Below are positions 1 to 5,791 of a DNA stretch of 6,748 nt, one piece after another (positions within the stretch are counted from its first letter, which is position 1; each line of letters opens with the position of its first letter). The notes under the pieces are model-generated. The model was not told the origin of the DNA, did no database searches, and saw only the letters and a program-made list of their open reading frames with translations. The position numbers and the translations under genes are program-made. The stretch spans positions 1 to 6,748 of the forward strand of contig JAUNJW010000112.1 of assembly GCA_030533035.1 (NCBI GenBank), written 5' to 3'. This DNA comes from Erysipelotrichaceae bacterium. Lineage in GTDB: Bacteria; Bacillota_I; Bacilli_A; Erysipelotrichales; Erysipelotrichaceae.

Positions 1-952
1 TGATGGGAAAAACAGTCACTGTTGATCCCATCAATAAAAAAAGAGTCCGCAATTACGGACAGGCAGACAAATACCTCGTCCACAATCATCATGAACCGAT
101 TATTCCGCCGGAGCAGTTTGACAGGGTACAGGAGACTATTAAAAAAAGGTCAAGTGATTTCAGACGGGACAGTTACGGAACAAGGACCAGATACAGCAAC
201 AAATATCCGTTCTCCAATAAAATACGGTGCGGATTCTGCAGCGGCACATTGACAAGACGCAGCATTCATGGGGGATCGAGCAAATACCATCGGGTTGTCT
301 GGCAGTGCAGTCCTTCCTTCAGACGGGGAAAGGAAAAGTGTGTCAACAGCAAGGCAGTTCATGAGGAAATGATTGAAAAAGCATTTGTCGCCTGCTTCAA
401 TCACATGATTGAAAATAAGTCCGGCATTATCATCGAAGTGCTTGATGCAGTGGACAAGGCACTTGATGTCGGTAAAGCAAACCAGATGCTTGATGATAAC
501 CAGGCACGCCAGCAGAAACTGCGAAAGAAGAACTCTCAATTGATTGACCTGCTGATGGAAAAGAAGATCAGTGATGAAGAGTACTCGCAGAAACATGATG
601 AAAATGTTTCAAAACTGAACTACTTACTGGAAGAAGAAACAAACCTCAAAGAGTCTTCAAGAATCAAGCAGGCAAGCCAGGAAAGAATTGCGGCTTTCCG
701 TAAGACTCTTGAAAAGCATGAGGTGTTGGAAGAATTTGATCAGGAAGTCTTTGAACTTGTCGTAGACCGTGTCATTGTTGGTGGATATATTGATGAAGTC
801 CCAGATCCCTTCATGATTACATTTTGTTTCAAGGCTGGGATAGCGACTGAGATAAATGGAAAACCTTTTAAGACCGATGGCCGTGTGAAAAATGCATTGT
901 CTTCTGATCAGACAAGCGACATTGAGATATTGTATTCTACAGCTGGTGCAGA
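1..952 (+). mobile_element. Right end of an integrated element (prophage or ICE type) inserted in comFA
   Basis: This stretch holds the 3' end of a large serine recombinase and stops where recognisable ComFA coding sequence begins. Sample 60-base stretches show the shift in composition: 25 of 60 bases are G or C at 541-600, against 34 of 60 at 1021-1080 in the comFA remnant. Large serine recombinases usually sit at one end of the phage or conjugative element they move, facing the attachment site, and that is the arrangement here. The rest of the element and the 5' half of comFA should lie to the left, outside the window. Phage and conjugative element cannot be told apart because no cargo is visible. 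The right boundary is placed at the candidate GA crossover and could be off by several bases. Confidence 0.8.
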
Positions 953-1001
953 GGCATCAGCTTTACCGTTACTGGCAGGCATTCGATCTTCTGATTCTTG
1001 A
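1..1001 (+). CDS. Large serine recombinase (site-specific integrase), C-terminal part, 5' end outside window
   Basis: Site-specific recombinase that would integrate and excise the element by double-strand cleavage and rotation at a 2-bp crossover. The visible 332 residues begin inside the family's Recombinase domain: the segment VDPINKKRVRNYGQ and the following HEPIIPPEQFDRVQ are typical of it. So the Met at base 3 is internal, the N-terminal resolvase domain with its catalytic Ser is off the left edge, and the first two bases are a partial codon. A recombinase zinc-ribbon follows, with Cys at visible residues 76, 79, 102 and 113. Next is a charged, Leu/Lys/Glu-rich helical stretch at about 165-240, expected to be the coiled-coil that controls synapsis in this family. 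The last 16 residues (317-332) lie past the proposed crossover and are encoded by host comFA DNA in another frame, as is the stop codon. The protein would therefore have a different tail when the element is excised. Confidence 0.9.
   Translation, partial: MGKTVTVDPINKKRVRNYGQADKYLVHNHHEPIIPPEQFDRVQETIKKRSSDFRRDSYGTRTRYSNKYPFSNKIRCGFCSGTLTRRSIHGGSSKYHRVVWQCSPSFRRGKEKCVNSKAVHEEMIEKAFVACFNHMIENKSGIIIEVLDAVDKALDVGKANQMLDDNQARQQKLRKKNSQLIDLLMEKKISDEEYSQKHDENVSKLNYLLEEETNLKESSRIKQASQERIAAFRKTLEKHEVLEEFDQEVFELVVDRVIVGGYIDEVPDPFMITFCFKAGIATEINGKPFKTDGRVKNALSSDQTSDIEILYSTAGAEASALPLLAGIRSSDS
938..965. other. Candidate attachment-site junction (attL/attR) with central GA crossover
   Basis: Bases 941-962 form an imperfect inverted repeat: AGCTG-G-TGC, then AGAG, then GCA-T-CAGCT. 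Eight of nine positions per arm pair and the ninth is a G/T mismatch; positions 938-939 also pair with 964-965. The exact centre is the dinucleotide GA at 951-952. The first convincing ComFA residues (His-Gln-Leu, from base 955) start immediately to the right. Serine recombinases act on roughly symmetric sites with a 2-bp core, and GA is the reported core of related elements such as Tn5397. That this is the crossover is an inference from position and symmetry, because the other end of the element is not visible. Confidence 0.6.
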
Positions 1002-1632
1002 TGAGCCGGACGCCTTTCCGTTTTTCGGCAATGAAACCCTGCACGGGATTGCCCGCACTTCCTGCCGCGGACATATGGTGTATCTGACTGCGACCGCGGA
1101 TGAGCAGCTGCTCAGACAGGTAAAGGAAGGCAGGATGGTCTGTCTGCGGCTGACAAAGAGACCGCATGGGCACCCGCTTCCGGTTCCCCGGATTTTCACC
1201 GCGGGGACAGTCATCCTGTTTGTCAGGCTGCTTTTCTGGCTGCGTGAACATGAAACGCATCCGCGGATGGTTTTTGTGCCGTCGATCCTGACGGCGCATC
1301 AGCTCCATGCAGTACTGAGACCATTTTTCAGCTGTTCCGTCTGCACCTCGAAAACCGCGGACAGGGATGATGTCATCAAGAAATTCAGGGAAAAGAAAAA
1401 CGGGATTATCATCGCGACCACAGTCCTGGAAAGGGGAGTCACGGTGCCCGGTGCGGATATCTGTGTCTATGCGGCGGATTCCGGCGTGTTCTCGGAAGCT
1501 TCCCTGATCCAGATGGCGGGCCGGGCCGGCCGCTCATTTCAGTATCCGGATGGCGATGTGCTGTTTCTGTGCCGGCAAAAATCATCCCTGGTTCTTCAGT
1601 GTAAAAAAACAATTGAGGAGGATAACAGATGA
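953..1632 (+). pseudogene. comFA: comFA, 3' half of the competence helicase, split by the element
   Basis: ComFA is a membrane-associated DEAD-box ATPase that helps pull single-stranded transforming DNA into the cytoplasm. The reading frame enters comFA homology at His-Gln-Leu (955) and keeps the second half of the helicase: the DEPD box at 1000-1011 followed by AFPF, the TATAD motif at 1087-1101, the RMVFVPS segment near 1266-1286, the ATTVLERGVTVP motif at 1414-1449 and QMAGRAGR at 1510-1533. It ends at a TGA that overlaps the comFC start. The N-terminal half, with the cysteine zinc motif and the Walker A nucleotide-binding loop, is missing, so the roughly 225 remaining residues cannot be an active ATPase. 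Family members are about 400-460 residues long. The frame stays open upstream to an ATG at 892 inside the recombinase gene, but that ATG has no ribosome binding site and the added residues do not look like ComFA. There is no frameshift or internal stop, consistent with a recent and possibly reversible insertion. Confidence 0.87.
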
Positions 1633-2231
1633 AATGCCTGATGTGTCAGAGAGAACTCGGATACGGCGGGATCACCGACATTCTGTTCGGCGATGATCCG
1701 CTGTGCATCAGCTGCCGCCGGCAGTGGCGGAAAAAGAGAGTCAGTTTTCAGTTTGAAGGGCACAGGCTGCGTTCGTCCTATCTCTATAACAAGGCCTTTT
1801 CGCAGTGCCTGATCCAGTACAAGGAGCTTGGCGACGAGGCTCTCAAAGACGCGTTTCTGTATGAAGAAAAGAAGTGGTTCAGACGGACATACCGCGGTTT
1901 TGCGGCGCTTATGATGCCTTCCGCTGCCGCCAAGGAAGAACGCCGGGGATTCTCCCATCTGAAAAGGATGTTTGAGTGTACAGGCATTGAGATTCTTGAG
2001 CCGTTTGTCAAAACAGGAACAGATGAACAGAAGGGAAAAGGAAAGGCCGAGCGCCGGGAGATGGAAACGGGAATTCTTCTGAAACCGGACGCTGTTCTGC
2101 CTGAAAAGATTGTTCTCTGCGATGACACGGTGACGACCGGATCCACCTTCCGGGGCGCGCTGAGAGCCCTGGAAAACTACAGAGGAAAGACAGAGATTTA
2201 CACTGTTTCCGTCAACAGCAGGTGGCTGTGA
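1629..2231 (+). CDS. comFC: ComFC family competence protein (phosphoribosyltransferase fold)
   Basis: A 200-residue member of the ComFC/GntX family, needed for DNA uptake in naturally transformable Firmicutes, where it partners ComFA. An N-terminal zinc-finger is formed by Cys3, Cys6, Cys26 and Cys29. A QYKELGD segment follows at 63-69, then an RRGFSHL segment at 105-111 like the conserved RGFN/Q region of the family. The phosphoribosyl-binding loop is VLCDDTVTTGSTF at 162-174, with two adjacent Asp and the Thr-Thr-Gly-Ser turn. It is slightly shorter than the B. subtilis protein. The start is set by GAGGAGG at 1615-1621, seven bases before the ATG, and by an ATGA overlap with the comFA stop, so the two genes were one translation unit. 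With comFA interrupted, any transcript must come from inside the element or from a promoter not visible here. No terminator is seen between it and secA. Confidence 0.88.
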   Translation: MKCLMCQRELGYGGITDILFGDDPLCISCRRQWRKKRVSFQFEGHRLRSSYLYNKAFSQCLIQYKELGDEALKDAFLYEEKKWFRRTYRGFAALMMPSAAAKEERRGFSHLKRMFECTGIEILEPFVKTGTDEQKGKGKAERREMETGILLKPDAVLPEKIVLCDDTVTTGSTFRGALRALENYRGKTEIYTVSVNSRWL

Positions 2232-2238
2232 CAGTTCA

Positions 2239-2267
2239 TTGCACTTTACTATCTGAAAAGCTATAAT
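2239..2267 (+). promoter_or_regulatory. Probable sigma-A promoter for the secA operon
   Basis: A perfect -10 box TATAAT lies at 2262-2267. Seventeen bases upstream is TTGCAC at 2239-2244, a weak -35 box matching the first three consensus positions. This is the only good promoter in the 70-base gap between comFC and secA, and it predicts a transcript start near 2274 with a 5' leader of under 30 bases. A 5-bp inverted repeat, AGCTA at 2259-2263 and TAGCT at 2272-2276, straddles the -10 box and could be an operator or chance. No terminator hairpin precedes the promoter. Confidence 0.65.
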
Positions 2268-2301
2268 AATCTAGCTGATTTATTGGCGGATTGGAGGATT
2301 T

Positions 2302-4656
2302 ATGGCAAATTTTATTCAGAAAATCTTTAATGAAGACGGCCGTAAACTGAAGCAGATGGAAAAGAAGATCCAGCCGGTTCTGGATCTCTCTGAAAAATAC
2401 AGAAACATGAGCGACGATGAGCTCAAGGCAATGACTCCCTATCTGAAGGAAAAGCTTGCCAACGGGGCAACCCTCGATGATATTTTCGTCGAAGCGTTCG
2501 CCACCGCAAGAGAAGCCTGCTGGCGTGTTATCGGTGAATATCCGTATCCCGTCCAGCTGATCGGCGCCGCTGTCATGCAGGGCGGCGATATCGCTGAAAT
2601 GAAAACCGGTGAAGGTAAAACCCTGACCTCGGTCATGGCTGTTTACCTCAATGCCCTCGAAGGCAAGGGCGTTCATGTCGTCACAGTCAACGAATATCTG
2701 TCCCAGCGTGACTCGGAATGGATGGGCGCCATCCACAGATGGCTGGGCCTGACTGTCGGCCTGAATCTCAGGCAGCTTTCCAAGCCCCAGAAGCGTGCGG
2801 CTTACAACTGCGACATCACCTATACAACCAACTCCGAGCTTGGCTTTGACTATCTGCGTGACAACATGGTCACCAGAGTCCAGGACAGGGTCCAGCAGCG
2901 CGGCCTGCATTTCGCCCTGGTTGACGAAGTCGACTCCATCCTGATTGATGAATCCAGAACCCCGCTGATTATTTCCGGCGGCCAGAAACAGACAGCCAAC
3001 ATGTATCTGCAGGCTGACCGTTTCGTCAAGAAGCTGAAGGAAGACGAGGATTATGAAGTGGACGTCAAGAGCCGCTCCGTACAGCTGACGGAACAGGGTG
3101 TTTCCAAGGCGGAAAGAGTATTCCGTGTTGACAACCTCTATAACCTGTCGCATACACAGCTGCTGCACCACATCAACCAGGCGCTCAAAGCCAACTACGT
3201 CATGATGAAGGACGTGGAATATGTCGTTGACGATGAGAATGACGAGATCGTCATTGTCGACCCGAACACCGGCCGTCTGATGAAAGGCCGTCAGTGGTCC
3301 GACGGTCTGCACCAGGCAGTGGAAGCCAAGGAAGGCATCTCCATCAAGCAGGAGACAACAACCCTGGCCACCATCACATACCAGAATTTCTTCCGTCTCT
3401 ATGACAAGCTGGCCGGCATGACCGGTACCGCCAAGACCGAGGAAGAAGAATTCCTGGAAATCTACAACATGTACGTCTATGAAATCCCGACCAACAAGGA
3501 AGTCAAGAGAATTGACTATCCGGACGCGGTCTACGGCACCAAGAAAGCCAAGTTCAAGGCGCTTGTCGACGAGGTTGTTGAAAGACACGCCACCGGCCAG
3601 CCGATCCTGGTAGGCACCATCGCGGTCGAGACTTCCGAACTGATTTCCAAATATCTCAAGGAAAGAAAGATTCCCCATAACGTCCTGAACGCGAAGAACC
3701 ATGCCCGTGAAGCGGATATCATCGCCATGGCCGGCCGCAAGGGCGCGGTCACCATCGCCACCAACATGGCAGGCCGAGGCACCGATATCAAGCTCGGCGA
3801 AGGTGTGCGCGAACTCGGCGGTCTGTGCGTCCTTGGTTCCGAACGCCATGAATCAAGGCGTATCGACAACCAGCTCCGCGGCCGTTCCGGCCGTCAGGGC
3901 GACCCCGGCATGTCCCGCTTCTATGTCTCCGTACAGGATGACCTGATGGTCAGATTCGGCTCCGAAAGAATGGAAGGTCTCTTCCAGTCCCTCGGCGATA
4001 CGGCGATCGAGTCCAAGACAGTCACAAAGTCGATCTCCTCGGCCCAGCGTAGGGTGGAAGGCTCCAACTACGACGCCCGTAAACAGCTGCTTGAATATGA
4101 TGACGTCATGAGACAGCAGCGTGAAACCATGTACGAGCAGAGGAACTACATCCTTGAAAATGATGACGTTCACAGCGTGATCCATGACATGTTCCGCCGT
4201 GTCATCTCTGACATGGTCGCTTCCCATATCAACTATGAGTCCAGAAACCAGGATGTCGACGCCGAAGGCCTCGTCAGCGGTCTTGAGGATATCGGCTTCA
4301 AGGACATTCTCACAGCAGCCGAGCTGCAGGGAAAATCCCGCGAAGACTGCATTGAGATCTGCCTTGAAAAGGCATGGGCTTACTACGAAAACAAGATTGA
4401 GCCGAAGCGTGAGGAAATCATCCGCCTTGAAAAGCAGATTGCCCTGCATATGTTCGACCGTGCCTGGTCCAACCATATCGACACCATGGACAAGCTGAGA
4501 AGCGGCATCGGCCTGAGAAGCTATGCCCAGGCAAATCCGCTGCAGGCATATGTCCAGGAAGGCTATGAGCTCTTCCAGGATATGATGCGCACCATTTCCC
4601 AGGATATCGTCTCATACTGCATGAATATCCAGGTTGCTCCGGCAGCTGAGGAATAA
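2302..4656 (+). CDS. secA: Preprotein translocase ATPase SecA, short form without C-terminal zinc tail
   Basis: SecA is the cytoplasmic motor that pushes unfolded secretory proteins through the SecYEG channel using ATP. The 784-residue protein has the family's parts in order: Walker A MKTGEGKT at 100-107 (Lys106), Walker B DEVD at 208-211 followed by IDESRTPLIISG at 215-226, then the preprotein cross-linking region. MTGTA is at 373-377, the TNMAGRGTD motif of the second nucleotide-binding domain at 487-495, and QLRGRSGRQGD at 524-534. The helical scaffold and wing domains fill the rest. The chain stops at AAEE soon after the last helical region, without the linker and Cys/His zinc motif at the end of many SecA proteins; B. 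subtilis SecA has 841 residues and E. coli 901. The start is supported by GGAGG at 2293-2297 with a short four-base spacing, and by the typical SecA N-terminus. The adjoining prfB downstream is a common Firmicutes arrangement. This looks like the housekeeping SecA, since all core motifs are intact. Confidence 0.97.
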   Translation: MANFIQKIFNEDGRKLKQMEKKIQPVLDLSEKYRNMSDDELKAMTPYLKEKLANGATLDDIFVEAFATAREACWRVIGEYPYPVQLIGAAVMQGGDIAEMKTGEGKTLTSVMAVYLNALEGKGVHVVTVNEYLSQRDSEWMGAIHRWLGLTVGLNLRQLSKPQKRAAYNCDITYTTNSELGFDYLRDNMVTRVQDRVQQRGLHFALVDEVDSILIDESRTPLIISGGQKQTANMYLQADRFVKKLKEDEDYEVDVKSRSVQLTEQGVSKAERVFRVDNLYNLSHTQLLHHINQALKANYVMMKDVEYVVDDENDEIVIVDPNTGRLMKGRQWSDGLHQAVEAKEGISIKQETTTLATITYQNFFRLYDKLAGMTGTAKTEEEEFLEIYNMYVYEIPTNKEVKRIDYPDAVYGTKKAKFKALVDEVVERHATGQPILVGTIAVETSELISKYLKERKIPHNVLNAKNHAREADIIAMAGRKGAVTIATNMAGRGTDIKLGEGVRELGGLCVLGSERHESRRIDNQLRGRSGRQGDPGMSRFYVSVQDDLMVRFGSERMEGLFQSLGDTAIESKTVTKSISSAQRRVEGSNYDARKQLLEYDDVMRQQRETMYEQRNYILENDDVHSVIHDMFRRVISDMVASHINYESRNQDVDAEGLVSGLEDIGFKDILTAAELQGKSREDCIEICLEKAWAYYENKIEPKREEIIRLEKQIALHMFDRAWSNHIDTMDKLRSGIGLRSYAQANPLQAYVQEGYELFQDMMRTISQDIVSYCMNIQVAPAAEE

Positions 4657-4666
4657 AAACAACAAC

Positions 4667-4672
4667 AGGAGG
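4667..4672 (+). promoter_or_regulatory. Ribosome binding site that fixes the prfB start
   Basis: AGGAGG ends eight bases before the ATG at 4681. It shows that translation starts in the frame that meets the UGA at 4753, not at a codon inside the downstream open frame. It lies in the 24-base gap after the secA stop, so secA and prfB are probably co-transcribed. Confidence 0.85.
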
Positions 4673-4680
4673 AAAATACG

Positions 4681-5791
4681 ATGGAATTATTTGAAATGAA
4701 ACAGAGCACAGCTCGCAGCCAGGCCAAATTGGAGCAGCTTGGCTACTCTCTTTGACCTCGCGTCTAAGCAGAAGAAAGTAGAAGAAAATAACGAGCTGAT
4801 GAATGCCGCCGATTTCTGGGATGACCAGAAGAAGGCGCAGAAGATCATCAAAGAAACAAACCAGATGAAGTCGCTCATCGACACCCACCAGTCGCTTAAG
4901 GCAAGACTTGAAGATCTCAACGAAGGCCTGGCCGAACTCTCCGTTTCCTTTGACGCGGACATGAATGAACTGCTCGAGGAGGAATTCAGGGAGACGATGA
5001 AGGATTTTGAATCCTTTGAAATCCAGGTCATGCTGTCCGGTGAGTACGACAACCACAACGCAATTCTTGAAATCCATCCCGGCGCCGGCGGCACCGAAGC
5101 GATGGACTGGGCTTCCATGCTGTACAGAATGTACATGAGATGGGCTGAAAGAAGGGGCTTCAAAATCACCCTGATGGACTATCAGGAAGGTGAGGAAGCA
5201 GGCATGAAATCCTGCTCTGTCCTGCTGGAAGGACCGATGGTTTACGGCTATCTGAAAGCCGAGGCCGGCGTCCACAGACTGGTCAGAATCTCACCGTTCG
5301 ATTCCAATGCCCGCCGCCATACCAGCTTCGCTTCCGTCGAAGTCATGCCGCAGTTTGAGGATGACGCTGAAATCGAGATCGATGACAAGGATCTCGAAGT
5401 CATCACCATGCGCTCTTCCGGCGCCGGCGGCCAGCATATCAACAAGACTGACTCGGCGGTCCGCATGACCCACAAGCCGACAGGCATTGTCGTCTTCTGC
5501 CAGACCCAGAGAAGCCAGCTGCAGAACCGTGAAGCCTGCATCAACATGCTGAAGTCAAAGCTGCTTCAGTTAAGAATCAAGGAAAACGAAGCCAGGGCGG
5601 CCGCTGTCCGCGGTGAAGTCAAGGCAAACGAGTGGGGTTCCCAGATCCGTTCCTATGTCTTCCATCCGTACACAATGGTCAAGGACCTGCGCACCGGCTA
5701 CGAAGTCGGCAATATCCAGGCAGTCATGGACGGCGACCTGGACGGCTTCATTGACAGTTATCTGAGAAGCCAGATTAAAAGCGATCAATGA
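4681..5791 (+). CDS. prfB: Peptide chain release factor 2 (RF2), expressed through a +1 programmed frameshift
   Basis: RF2 recognises UAA and UGA stop codons in the ribosomal A site and triggers release of the finished protein. Translation starts at the ATG at 4681 and reads 24 codons ending in Gly-Tyr-Ser-Leu. It then meets UGA at 4753-4755 within CTT TGA C, and must slip +1 to continue as Asp-Leu-Ala-Ser-Lys from 4754. The joined protein is 369 residues, the normal RF2 length. The stop-codon recognition tripeptide SPF is at 204-206 (bases 5291-5299), which marks RF2 rather than RF1. The catalytic GGQ is at 249-251 (bases 5426-5434) within SSGAGGQHINK. The coding region ends in TGA, itself an RF2 codon, and overlaps the next start by ATGA. 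Annotation that ignores the frameshift would call a shortened gene from a TTG at 4739 and lose the N-terminus. The frameshift is autoregulatory in known cases: low RF2 makes the UGA pause longer and favours the shift. Confidence 0.95.
4747..4756 (+). promoter_or_regulatory. prfB +1 frameshift site (CTT TGA C)
   Basis: In the starting frame the codons are TCT CTT TGA followed by C. Peptidyl-tRNA on CUU can slip to UUU, after which GAC is read. CTT TGA C is the conserved slippery core of bacterial prfB genes. The usual Shine-Dalgarno-like run (AGGGGG or similar) about three bases upstream of CTT is not present: the bases there are GGCTAC. The nearest purine-rich run is GGAG at 4731-4734, with 15 bases between it and CTT, too far to act in the usual way. 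Confidence 0.92.

Noticed and set aside
897..915. Inverted repeat TTGTCT/AGACAA with a 7-base spacer in the recombinase 3' end, containing the palindrome TCTGATCAGA
   Set aside because: It is about 45 bases from the comFA junction and lies in conserved-frame coding sequence. The repeat at 941-962 fits the crossover much better, and there is no T-run for a terminator.
2236..3849. Very long open frame (537 codons) on the minus strand opposite secA
   Set aside because: It is exactly antisense to a complete SecA with all motifs. The translation shows no recognisable domain, and the lack of stops follows from secA codon choice.
4753..4755. In-frame TGA in prfB as a disabling mutation or as a sign of UGA-as-tryptophan decoding
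   Set aside because: A +1 shift at this TGA joins two frames into a normal RF2. Other genes here end in TGA with frames that close correctly, so UGA is a stop codon in this organism.
3853..5275. Further minus-strand open frames of 207 and 285 codons opposite secA and prfB
   Set aside because: They lie over conserved plus-strand coding sequence, have no convincing start signals, and show no recognisable protein features.
4739..5791. prfB as an unshifted gene starting at the TTG at 4739
   Set aside because: TTG 4739 has no ribosome binding site at the right distance. The ATG at 4681 does, and the 24 upstream codons complete a normal RF2 N-terminus through the CTT TGA C site.
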